A stretch of DNA of 6,227 nucleotides from an uncultured Caryophanales bacterium (GTDB taxonomy: Bacteria; Bacillota_I; Bacilli_A; RF39; UBA660): contig CALCBO010000263.1 of the NCBI GenBank assembly GCA_937897245.1, positions 1 through 6,227 on the forward strand, written 5' to 3'. Below, piece after piece: positions 1 to 6,170 of the stretch. Below the pieces are notes generated by a model. It was given only the letters and a program-made list of their open reading frames with translations. It searched no databases and was not told where the DNA came from. Made by a program: the position numbers and the translations under genes. Numbering within the stretch: position 1 is the stretch's first letter; every line of letters starts with the position of its first letter.

Positions 1-2873
1 TTACCACTAAAAGTTCTGATGGATATAGTTTAAAACAAATTAATAATGCTACTGTTAAATATACATATAATTATAAATTATCATATGATGATTATGTTGA
101 GTTTGGAAAAAAATATGAAAATCACTATTATGCAGATAAACATCCAAATCAAGTCAAATCATCTATTTATTCATACTATTACCACGGGACTTGGTATGCC
201 ACAGACAACGGCTATTATGATAATGATGCATTTGATATAAACTCTAACGGTAATTCTACAGAAATAGTTTCATATGATAAGTCAGATGTAAATATTACTT
301 CTGTTATATCAACCCATCAAGATGTTCAAGTATCAGTCCAATCAGATAAAAGTAATTATTCAACTGGTACTGTCTCTACTTCTAGTGATAGTGAATATTT
401 ATATAAATTACGTGCTAGAACTGGAACTAATGATGTAACTAACATAGTAATTTATGACAGTTTAGAAAAATATACTAAAGACACAAATATGGCAAATATA
501 TTAAGTAGTGGAGGTAGAAAATCTTGGCAAGGAGAATTTTTAGGAATTGATACAAGCTATGCTGAGAGTAAAGGATATACTGTTAAAACATATTTTTCCG
601 AAAATGAAGAAGTTGGAAGTATAAAAACAGATGATAGTTGGCAAATATATAATGAGTCAGTAGATAAAACTAAAGTAAAATCACTTGCTTTTGAATATTT
701 AGATAGTGAAGGAAATCCTGCAGTTATACCATCTAATAGTCTTACATATGTCTTAATAAGAATGAAATCTCCAAGTGATGAAAGTATAAAAAGTTTTGCT
801 TATAACGGTTGTTGGACAGAATGGAATGCTATTGACTCATTAACTGGAAATGTAGTAGATTTTATTACTGGAATTAATTCAAATATAGTAAAAGTTTCTT
901 TACCTAACTCAGTAGAACCAGTAGATATAGATTTAAACATTGATAAATATTGGAATGATAATAATAATGAATTAGGTATTAGACCAGATACAATAAATAT
1001 AAAATTAATACCTGATGAAGATATAACTAAAGCAATAGATATACCATTAGGTAATACTAATGTAGATAATAATAATTCTAATCATTGGTCAACTAGTATT
1101 ACAGTTCCTAAATACGATGATGATGGAAATATAATTAATTATACTTTAAGAGAAGATGAAATTATCTTAGATAATGGCTATAAGTACACTCCTACTATAG
1201 ATGATAATACAATAACTAATGTCTTAATGAAAGAAATAGAATTAAAGAAGATTTGGAAAGATAATACTAATAGTTATCAAACTAGACCAGGTAATGTTAG
1301 TTATACTATTAAACAGAATAATAACAATTATAAAGAAGTAACATTTACAGGTGATTATAGTACTAATGAATGGACTAAAATAATTACTGTACCAGTATAT
1401 AATACAAATAATAAATATAATTATACTATTGAGGAAACAAATATAGAAAACTATAGTAGTAATTGTAGTGAATTTACTTGTACTAATGTATTAAGTGCTA
1501 ATAAGAATATCTCTATTACTAAAGAATGGAATGATAATAATAATTCATATAATACTAGACCAGATAGTATTAAAGTAAATCTATTAAGAAATAATACATT
1601 ATTTAGAGAAATAACTATTACTTCTAATAACTGGAAAAGTGATAATATTGAAGTCCCAATATATGATGAAGATGGAGTAAAATATATTTATACAATAAAT
1701 GAAGAAAACATAGATGAATATGGTTTAGTAGAATATAATCAAGATGATTTAAATATAGTTAATACTTTAAAGAAAAAAATAAATTTAGTTATTACTAAGA
1801 GATGGATAGATGATAATAATAGTAATAATACTAGACCTAATGAATTAAAAATTACATTACTTAGAAATAACGAAGAATATAAAAACATTACTTTAACTGG
1901 TGATACTAATGAATGGACAACTACTATTGAAGTAGATAAATATGATGATAATCAAAATAAATATATTTATACAATTAAAGAGATAAATGATTCTATTAAA
2001 GATGAATATAGTAATGTAGAATATAGTGAAGATGAATTAACAGTTACAAATAAACTAAGTAAAAATACTACATTAACTATTAGTAAAAAATGGATTGATC
2101 AAGATAATATGTATTATACAAGACCGGATAGTATAAATATTAATCTATTGCAGAATGGTAATTTATATAGAGAAATATTAATTACTAAAAAAAATAATTG
2201 GCAAGAAATACTAGAAGATATACCAATGTATGATGAAAATGGAGTTAAATATACTTATACTATAGAAGAAAATAATATTGATAAAAAATATGGAAAGATA
2301 ATATATGATCAAACAAAATTAGAAGTAACAAATGAATTAACAGAATTACCTACTGTATCACTATACTTTACTTTGATAAATGGTTATATTGACCCTCTAA
2401 CAGGAGAAATGAAATATGATGATTTTGGTTTAAATGAAATATTAACTAAATATAATATAAACCCTAATGATGAATATATCTTTAAATTAGAATTATTAAA
2501 TACCGATACAGGTAAAAAATATGAAGGAAAATTAACTACTAAAGGTATTTTAGAATTTAAAGATATACCATATGGAAATTATAAAGTAGTAGAAGGAGAA
2601 GATAAATTATTCCAATTAGTTGATATTCTAAGTATCGAAGAAGTAAACGGAGTATCTTTTAGAAAAGAAGGAAATGAAGGTTATATAACCATTAAACCAA
2701 CAGGAGAAAATATATCCTTTGGAGTAAAATTAATAAATAAGATAGATATACCAATTAATAATCCAAAGACTTCTAATAGCTTAAAAACTATTATTAAAAT
2801 TACAATAGTAATAATATCAATAATATCTTATTTGTATATTACTAAGAAAAAGAAATTACATATAATCAAGTAG
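1..2873 (+). CDS. Large sortase-anchored Cna-B repeat surface adhesin (5'-truncated by the window edge)
   Basis: This is probably a cell-wall-anchored adhesin or stalk protein displayed outside the cell. The frame is open from the first complete codon at position 3 to TAG 2871-2873, giving 956 visible residues. The ATG at 489 is internal, has no ribosome binding site, and lies inside a conserved module, so the true start and signal peptide are upstream of the window. Order in visible residues: Tyr/Ser/Asn-rich N-terminal part (1-130), adhesin module (about 131-306), five Cna-B-type repeats (310-781), prealbumin-like C-terminal domain (782-918), sorting motif NPKTS (920-924), hydrophobic segment (about 929-946) and a KKKK-containing tail. 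The repeats are rich in Asn, Asp, Thr and Tyr. No sortase gene is visible nearby. The ligand cannot be inferred. The surface-protein assignment is secure; the adhesin role is inference from family architecture. Confidence 0.9.
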   Translation, partial: TTKSSDGYSLKQINNATVKYTYNYKLSYDDYVEFGKKYENHYYADKHPNQVKSSIYSYYYHGTWYATDNGYYDNDAFDINSNGNSTEIVSYDKSDVNITSVISTHQDVQVSVQSDKSNYSTGTVSTSSDSEYLYKLRARTGTNDVTNIVIYDSLEKYTKDTNMANILSSGGRKSWQGEFLGIDTSYAESKGYTVKTYFSENEEVGSIKTDDSWQIYNESVDKTKVKSLAFEYLDSEGNPAVIPSNSLTYVLIRMKSPSDESIKSFAYNGCWTEWNAIDSLTGNVVDFITGINSNIVKVSLPNSVEPVDIDLNIDKYWNDNNNELGIRPDTINIKLIPDEDITKAIDIPLGNTNVDNNNSNHWSTSITVPKYDDDGNIINYTLREDEIILDNGYKYTPTIDDNTITNVLMKEIELKKIWKDNTNSYQTRPGNVSYTIKQNNNNYKEVTFTGDYSTNEWTKIITVPVYNTNNKYNYTIEETNIENYSSNCSEFTCTNVLSANKNISITKEWNDNNNSYNTRPDSIKVNLLRNNTLFREITITSNNWKSDNIEVPIYDEDGVKYIYTINEENIDEYGLVEYNQDDLNIVNTLKKKINLVITKRWIDDNNSNNTRPNELKITLLRNNEEYKNITLTGDTNEWTTTIEVDKYDDNQNKYIYTIKEINDSIKDEYSNVEYSEDELTVTNKLSKNTTLTISKKWIDQDNMYYTRPDSININLLQNGNLYREILITKKNNWQEILEDIPMYDENGVKYTYTIEENNIDKKYGKIIYDQTKLEVTNELTELPTVSLYFTLINGYIDPLTGEMKYDDFGLNEILTKYNINPNDEYIFKLELLNTDTGKKYEGKLTTKGILEFKDIPYGNYKVVEGEDKLFQLVDILSIEEVNGVSFRKEGNEGYITIKPTGENISFGVKLINKIDIPINNPKTSNSLKTIIKITIVIISIISYLYITKKKKLHIIK
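393..920 (+). other. Conserved adhesin module preceding the Cna-B stalk
   Basis: Visible residues about 131-306 of the surface protein. The segment opens with YLYKLRARTGTNDVTNIVIYD (split here as YLYKLRART and NIVIYDSLE) and continues with a WQGEF motif (Trp at residue 175) followed by IDTSYAESKGY and a YSTE-like strand pattern. From memory, the same order (a DSLE motif, then a W-x-G-x-F motif, then ID-T/V-S) recurs just before Cna-B repeats in other Gram-positive surface proteins. I cannot give it a reliable family name. It continues smoothly across the ATG at 489, which is the main reason for rejecting that codon as a start. It could be an adhesive head or a structural connector. Confidence 0.55.
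930..2345 (+). repeat. Five tandem Cna-B-type domain repeats in the surface protein
   Basis: The repeat units lie at 930-1226, 1227-1499, 1500-1775, 1776-2063 and 2064-2345, with 99, 91, 92, 96 and 94 residues. Each has K-x-W near its start (DKYW, KKIW, TKEW, TKRW, SKKW), an RP motif about 10 residues later, a Y-D/N-rich turn, Y-T-[IL]-x-E late in the unit, and T/V-N-x-L at the end. In Cna-B domains the first-strand Lys and last-strand Asn can form an intramolecular isopeptide bond assisted by an acidic residue. All five units keep Lys, Glu and Asn at the expected places. They are related but well diverged, so this is an old protein-level array and not a recent DNA tandem duplication. Confidence 0.9.
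2346..2756 (+). other. Prealbumin-like C-terminal domain of the surface protein
   Basis: Visible residues about 782-918, between the last Cna-B repeat and the sorting motif. The segment FKLELLNTDTGKKYEG, then G-I-L-E-F-K-D-I-P-Y-G-N-Y-K-V-V-E, is the usual signature of SpaA/Cna-B-like prealbumin folds, in which the G-x-Y-x-V-x-E strand follows a turn. It differs from the five upstream repeats: it lacks the K-x-W start and the RP motif, and I see no obvious first-strand Lys for an isopeptide bond. It probably acts as the wall-proximal domain. Confidence 0.6.
2760..2870 (+). other. C-terminal cell-wall sorting signal (NPKTS type)
   Basis: The last 37 residues have the three parts of a sortase signal: the motif NPKTSN (2760-2777), a hydrophobic stretch rich in Ile/Val (about 2787-2840), and a basic tail with KKKK (2844-2855). 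The motif differs from canonical LPXTG and resembles the NPxT-type signals recognised by some non-class-A sortases. The matching sortase is not in the window. Confidence 0.75.
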
Positions 2874-2900
2874 AATAGAGTAGATAAACTCTATTCTTTT
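2872..2900 (+). terminator. Intrinsic terminator of the surface-protein gene
   Basis: A perfect 10-bp stem pairs AGAATAGAGT (2872-2881) with ACTCTATTCT (2888-2897) across a 6-nt loop, followed directly by a T-rich tract. The left arm begins inside the TAG stop codon. It should separate the adhesin transcript from the downstream operon. Confidence 0.85.
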
Positions 2901-2939
2901 CTTAATAATTGTTTTAATAAAACCAAATTATAATAAATG

Positions 2940-2948
2940 TGCTATAAT
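2940..2948 (+). promoter_or_regulatory. Extended -10 promoter of the PRPP synthetase-sirtuin operon
   Basis: TGCTATAAT is a perfect extended -10 element (TG-n-TATAAT). No good -35 box lies 16-18 bp upstream (AAACCA at a 17-bp spacing), which fits extended -10 promoters. Transcription would begin near 2954-2956. That is downstream of the ATG at 2947, which overlaps this box and so cannot be the start codon of the gene. Confidence 0.8.
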
Positions 2949-2958
2949 GAAAATATAT

Positions 2959-2964
2959 GGAGGG
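2959..2964 (+). promoter_or_regulatory. Ribosome binding site that sets the PRPP synthetase start
   Basis: GGAGGG lies 3 nt upstream of the ATG at 2968, or 4 nt counting from the GGAGG core. It sits inside the reading frame that would begin at ATG 2947, so it supports the shorter protein starting MKEKIND. Confidence 0.85.
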
Positions 2965-2967
2965 TAT

Positions 2968-4101
2968 ATGAAAGAAAAGATAAATGATGAAAACTTAAGA
3001 TTAATGGTTTTCAAAAGTGCTAAAGAATTAGGGGAATTAGTAGATAAACATCTACTAGAAATGTATGGCTTAGATCCAGAGCAATATACATTTCAAATTG
3101 ACTTTAAAGAGTTATTCTTTGAAGATGGACATCAAAAAATAGAAATAGATGAAACAGTAAGAGGAAAAGACTTATTTATTCTAACTGATATAGGTAATTA
3201 TTCCTTAGAATATAATATGCATGGTTTTACTAATCATACATCACCTAATGATTTAATAAGTCAATTAAAAGATGGTATTGGAGCTTGTAATTCACATGCT
3301 GATAAAATAAACATAGTTATGCCATTACTATATTCAGGTAGACAACATCGTAAAAATACGCGAGAAAACCTAGCTTGTGGAGCTACTCTTCATGAAATAG
3401 ATAATATGAGTAGAATAAGAGGCTTTATTACCTTTGATGCTCATGATGCTGGAGTAGAACACGCTATTCATAATATAGAATTTAATAATTTTTATCCAAC
3501 TAATTCAATACTTGAAAATCTAATAAATGATTTATCACTAGAAGAATTAAAAAGAATAGTCTTTGTAGCTCCTGATAATGGTGCAACCGGTAGAAGAAAC
3601 GTTTATTTAAATTCATTTAATTCAGAATATATTCATCGTGAAGCAGGTAGCTTTGTTAAACAAAGAGATTATAACCATTTAGTAGATGGAAAATATCCAG
3701 TAATAAGTCATGATTATTCAGGTAATAATGATTTAGAAGGATATACTGCTATAATAAGTGATGATATGATATCATCTGGTGGTAGTATGTTTGACTGTAT
3801 AGAAGAATTAAATAAATATAAAGTATCACATATCTATGTTTGTGTAACATATGCCTTATTTACTAGAGGAATAGATAAATTTAAAGAATATGTAAAAGAA
3901 GGTAAATTAGATGGTGTATATACTACAAATCTTTCATATATTCCAGAAGAATATAAAAATGAAGACTGGTTACATATTTGTGATGTATCTAAGTATCTTG
4001 CAGAAATTATCTATAATATTCATAAAGATTTATCAATCTCTAGTTTAATGAGTGATAAATCATATCCAGTTAAAATATTAGAAAAGAAATTTAATAAATA
4101 G
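2968..4101 (+). CDS. prs: Ribose-phosphate pyrophosphokinase (PRPP synthetase), long form
   Basis: This cytosolic enzyme makes PRPP from ribose-5-phosphate and ATP, for purine, pyrimidine, His/Trp and NAD synthesis. It has 377 residues against about 315 for the classical enzyme. Motifs: ETVRGKDLFIL (62-72), SGRQHRKNTRE (123-133, matching the classical YARQDRK-RE nucleotide region), FDAHDAG (156-162, with the His of the DLH motif), VAPDNGATGRR (200-210), K231/R233 in the flexible catalytic loop (VKQRD), and the PRPP loop DDMISSGGSM (265-274). Extra length lies at the N-terminus, in an insertion near 77-98 (NYSLEY...GFTNHTSPND), and at the C-terminus. From memory, the NYSL/TNH-SP insertion also occurs in a longer PRPP synthetase clade of gut Clostridia. 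Start chosen by promoter and ribosome binding site; the sirtuin gene follows after 12 nt. Active-site residues look intact. Whether the cell has a second prs is unknown. Confidence 0.88.
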   Translation: MKEKINDENLRLMVFKSAKELGELVDKHLLEMYGLDPEQYTFQIDFKELFFEDGHQKIEIDETVRGKDLFILTDIGNYSLEYNMHGFTNHTSPNDLISQLKDGIGACNSHADKINIVMPLLYSGRQHRKNTRENLACGATLHEIDNMSRIRGFITFDAHDAGVEHAIHNIEFNNFYPTNSILENLINDLSLEELKRIVFVAPDNGATGRRNVYLNSFNSEYIHREAGSFVKQRDYNHLVDGKYPVISHDYSGNNDLEGYTAIISDDMISSGGSMFDCIEELNKYKVSHIYVCVTYALFTRGIDKFKEYVKEGKLDGVYTTNLSYIPEEYKNEDWLHICDVSKYLAEIIYNIHKDLSISSLMSDKSYPVKILEKKFNK

Positions 4102-4109
4102 GAAGTGAT
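4100..4109 (+). promoter_or_regulatory. Ribosome binding site that sets a TTG start for the sirtuin
   Basis: AGGAAGTGAT matches the anti-Shine-Dalgarno complement AGGAGGTGAT at nine of ten positions. It ends 4 nt before TTG 4114, and its AGGAAG core is 8 nt from TTG, a normal spacing. The GTG at 4105, which would give an in-frame start three codons earlier, is part of this site and has no space for its own. The site overlaps the stop codon of the upstream gene, as expected in an operon. Confidence 0.75.
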
Positions 4110-4113
4110 ATTC

Positions 4114-4833
4114 TTGGATGATATAGAAAAACTACAAGAATATATTGATAATTCTAATTATATAGTATTTTTTGGAGGAGCAGGGGTATCTACTGAAAGT
4201 GGTTTAAAAGACTTTAGAGGAAAAAATGGATTATATAAAAACAACAATAACCTAAAATATCCTCCAGAGTATATGTTAAGTTCTGAATGTTTGTTTAAAG
4301 AACCAAGTATATTCTATGATTATTATCGCCAAAATATGGATTTTTCTAAAGCTAAACCAAATATAACTCATAAATACTTAAAACAATTAGAAGATAAACA
4401 TAAATTAAAAGCTATAATTACTCAAAATATAGATGGTCTACATCAAAAGGCAGGATCAACTAATGTCTTAGAACTTCATGGTACTACAAGCAGATATTAT
4501 TGTGTTAATTGTGGTAAAGAATACTATAGTAATGATATATATAAAACAAAAGAAGTACCTAAGTGTAATTGTGGAGGTCTAATAAGACCAGATGTTGTAT
4601 TATATGGAGAAATGCTTCCTATTGCTTATGATCTAAGTATAGAATATATAACTAAATGTGATTTATTAATAGTAGGGGGGACATCACTAACAGTATTTCC
4701 TGCTAGTGGTTTAATTAGTTTATTTAATGGAAAACATTTAGTAATAATTAATGAAGATAAAACTCCATATGATAGTAAAGCAAGTTTAGTAATTCATAAA
4801 CCATTAGGAGAAGTATTTAGTAAATTAAAATAA
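4114..4833 (+). CDS. Sir2-family NAD-dependent protein deacylase (sirtuin)
   Basis: It removes acyl groups from lysines using NAD, releasing nicotinamide and O-acyl-ADP-ribose in the cytosol. The protein has 239 residues from TTG 4114, a normal length for a bacterial single-domain sirtuin. Visible motifs: GAGVSTESGLKDFRG (22-36, NAD loop), TQNIDGLH (103-110), catalytic His122 in LELHG, a zinc-binding site of C130-x2-C133 and C151-x-C153, RPDVVLYGE (158-166), and GTSLTVFPA (189-197). All key residues are present. The Tyr/Arg pair typical of desuccinylase-type sirtuins is not evident, so deacetylase activity is more likely. It is the second gene of an operon with PRPP synthetase and ends at a terminator shared with rarA. 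The full set of zinc ligands and the housekeeping neighbours argue against a defence-type Sir2 NADase. A G6 run at 4675-4680 encodes Gly188-Gly189. Confidence 0.93.
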   Translation: MDDIEKLQEYIDNSNYIVFFGGAGVSTESGLKDFRGKNGLYKNNNNLKYPPEYMLSSECLFKEPSIFYDYYRQNMDFSKAKPNITHKYLKQLEDKHKLKAIITQNIDGLHQKAGSTNVLELHGTTSRYYCVNCGKEYYSNDIYKTKEVPKCNCGGLIRPDVVLYGEMLPIAYDLSIEYITKCDLLIVGGTSLTVFPASGLISLFNGKHLVIINEDKTPYDSKASLVIHKPLGEVFSKLK

Positions 4834-4861
4834 AAAATAGAATTTATCTATTTTTTATTTT
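4827..4861. terminator. Bidirectional terminator between sirtuin and rarA genes
   Basis: A perfect 15-bp inverted repeat (4827-4841 pairs with 4847-4861) surrounds the 5-nt loop ATTTA. The stem is A-rich on the left and T-rich on the right, so either strand gives a hairpin preceded by As and ending in Us. The sirtuin TAA (4831-4833) lies in the left arm. The rarA stop (4844-4846 on the minus strand) occupies the last three loop bases, and the right arm encodes the last five rarA residues. Confidence 0.85.
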
Positions 4862-6058
4862 TTCTAATCTTTCATAAACTTCTTTTAATTGTTTTTCAAA
4901 TCCTAAATCTTTTGGTAAATAATACTTCTTATTCTTAATCTTATCAGGTAGATATTGTTGAACTACATAACTATTAGGATAATCATGAGGATATTTATAA
5001 TCAGGAGAATCTGTTTTAATATGTTTAGGTAAATTACCTACATTGCCTTCTTCAATATCACTTAAAGCTTTATCAAATGCAATATGAGCAGTATTACTCT
5101 TTGGAGATAAAGCCATTTCACAAACAATAGTACCTAGAGGTATTCTAGCTTCTGGTAATCCAACTCTTAAACTAGCTTGAATAGCTGCTTCTAATCTAGG
5201 ACCAATAGCAGGATTAGCTAAACCAATATCTTCATAAGCAATAACGCTTAATCTTCTAAAGATAGATTCTAAATCACCTTCTATTACTAATCTTCCAAGA
5301 TAATGAAGAGAAGCATCAACATCACTACCTCTAATAGATTTCTGTAAACCACTTAATACATCATAATGACCATCCCCATCTTTATCTGAAAAAAATACTG
5401 GTTTATTATTAATACTTTTAATACGTTTTTCATTTACTATTTTATCATCAGAAGAATAATAACATATTTCTAATAAGTTATAAGCGTATCTAAGGTCATT
5501 CCCAGAGACTTTAGCAATCATCTTAATACTTTTATCATCAATACTAATCCCCTCTAAATCAGGATGTTTTATAGCCTTTTTAAGACCTATAATAATATCT
5601 TCTTGTTCTAATTCTTTTAATTCAAATAATTGACATCTACTTCTAATAGCTGGATTAATAGAATGATAAGGATTAGCTGTAGTCATCCCAATTAAAGTAA
5701 TTAAACCACTTTCTAATTGAGGTAATAAAATATCCTGTTTATCTTTATTTAAACGATGAATCTCATCCATTATTAATACTATTTCTCCATACATTTTAGC
5801 TTCTTCTATTACAATATCCAAATCTTTCTTAGAATTAATAGTAGCATTTAAAAATCTATATCTAACACCTAAATCATTAACTATCGCATTCGCAATACTA
5901 GTCTTCCCAATACCTGGTTTACCATATAATATCATTGAAAATAATTTTTTATTCTTAACTAAATTACTAAGTATTTTATCCTTACCAATTAAATGTCTTT
6001 GTCCAATAACTTCATCTAAATATTTAGGAGCTAGTTTTAAAGCCAAAGGTTTACTCAT
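4844..6058 (-). CDS. rarA: Replication-associated recombination protein A (RarA/MgsA), AAA+ ATPase
   Basis: RarA is a clamp-loader-like AAA+ ATPase that acts at stalled replication forks and interacts with SSB and DNA ends. The protein has 404 residues from ATG 6058, close to the family norm of roughly 420-450. Motifs: LDEVIGQ (14-20), Walker A GKPGIGKT (46-53), Walker B with DEIHR (98-102), sensor-1 GMTTANP (124-130), and the arginine-finger region IRSRC (138-142). The helical C-terminal tetramerisation domain contains SIRGSDVDASLHYL, IAYEDIGLANP and YKYPHDYP. The NPYHSINPAIRSRCQ sequence is of Gram-positive RarA type. GTG 6067 and ATG 6064 are alternative in-frame starts, but both fall inside the Shine-Dalgarno sequence. 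The gene converges on sir2 and has its own promoter, so it forms a single-gene unit. Confidence 0.95.
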   Translation of the reverse strand: MSKPLALKLAPKYLDEVIGQRHLIGKDKILSNLVKNKKLFSMILYGKPGIGKTSIANAIVNDLGVRYRFLNATINSKKDLDIVIEEAKMYGEIVLIMDEIHRLNKDKQDILLPQLESGLITLIGMTTANPYHSINPAIRSRCQLFELKELEQEDIIIGLKKAIKHPDLEGISIDDKSIKMIAKVSGNDLRYAYNLLEICYYSSDDKIVNEKRIKSINNKPVFFSDKDGDGHYDVLSGLQKSIRGSDVDASLHYLGRLVIEGDLESIFRRLSVIAYEDIGLANPAIGPRLEAAIQASLRVGLPEARIPLGTIVCEMALSPKSNTAHIAFDKALSDIEEGNVGNLPKHIKTDSPDYKYPHDYPNSYVVQQYLPDKIKNKKYYLPKDLGFEKQLKEVYERLEKIKNR

Positions 6059-6062
6059 ATTC

Positions 6063-6070
6063 ATCACCTT
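6063..6070 (-). promoter_or_regulatory. Ribosome binding site that sets the rarA start
   Basis: On the minus strand AAGGTGAT (6070 down to 6063) resembles part of AAGGAGGTGAT. Its AAGG core is 8 nt from ATG 6058. The two upstream in-frame start codons are embedded in it, so the protein most likely begins MSKPLAL. Confidence 0.7.
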
Positions 6071-6075
6071 GTATT

Positions 6076-6104
6076 ATTATAATTATTTTTTATTAATTTG
6101 ACAA
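6076..6104 (-). promoter_or_regulatory. Sigma-A-type promoter of rarA
   Basis: On the minus strand TTGTCA (6104-6099) and a perfect TATAAT (6081-6076) are separated by 17 bp. Transcription would start at about 6070-6069, almost at the Shine-Dalgarno sequence, giving a leader of only about 11-12 nt before ATG 6058. Confidence 0.8.
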
Positions 6105-6118
6105 CTAATATCTATTTA

Positions 6119-6147
6119 TTGATTTTAATTATAAACTGTTATATACT
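6119..6147 (+). promoter_or_regulatory. Promoter of the downstream partial gene
   Basis: TTGATT (6119-6124) and TATACT (6142-6147) are separated by exactly 17 bp, with predicted transcription start near 6153-6155. Its -35 box lies 14 bp from the rarA -35 box on the other strand, so the two promoters are divergent and back to back. Confidence 0.65.
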
Positions 6148-6163
6148 TTTTATAAAGATAATA

Positions 6164-6170
6164 GGGAGGA
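6164..6170 (+). promoter_or_regulatory. Ribosome binding site of the downstream partial gene
   Basis: GGGAGGA contains the GGAGG core and ends 4 nt before ATG 6175. It is the main support for a real gene start in the last 53 bases of the window. Confidence 0.8.

Noticed and set aside
46..240. Open frame of 64 codons on the + strand
   Set aside because: It overlaps the adhesin in another frame, has no ribosome binding site, and its Met/Ile/His-rich product is typical of shadow translation of AT-rich coding DNA.
930..2345. CRISPR array or DNA tandem repeats
   Set aside because: The periodicity of about 280 bp is at the protein level. The units are diverged at the DNA level and encode one continuous reading frame of Cna-B domains.
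4114..4833. Sir2 gene as part of an antiphage NAD-depletion system
   Set aside because: The protein is a complete single-domain sirtuin with zinc cysteines and deacylase motifs. It has no partner effector or sensor domain and sits between housekeeping genes.
6098..6103. Perfect TTGACA on the + strand as a -35 box
   Set aside because: No acceptable -10 box lies 16-18 bp downstream on that strand (GATTTT at 17 bp). The bases are better explained as the complement of the rarA -35 region.
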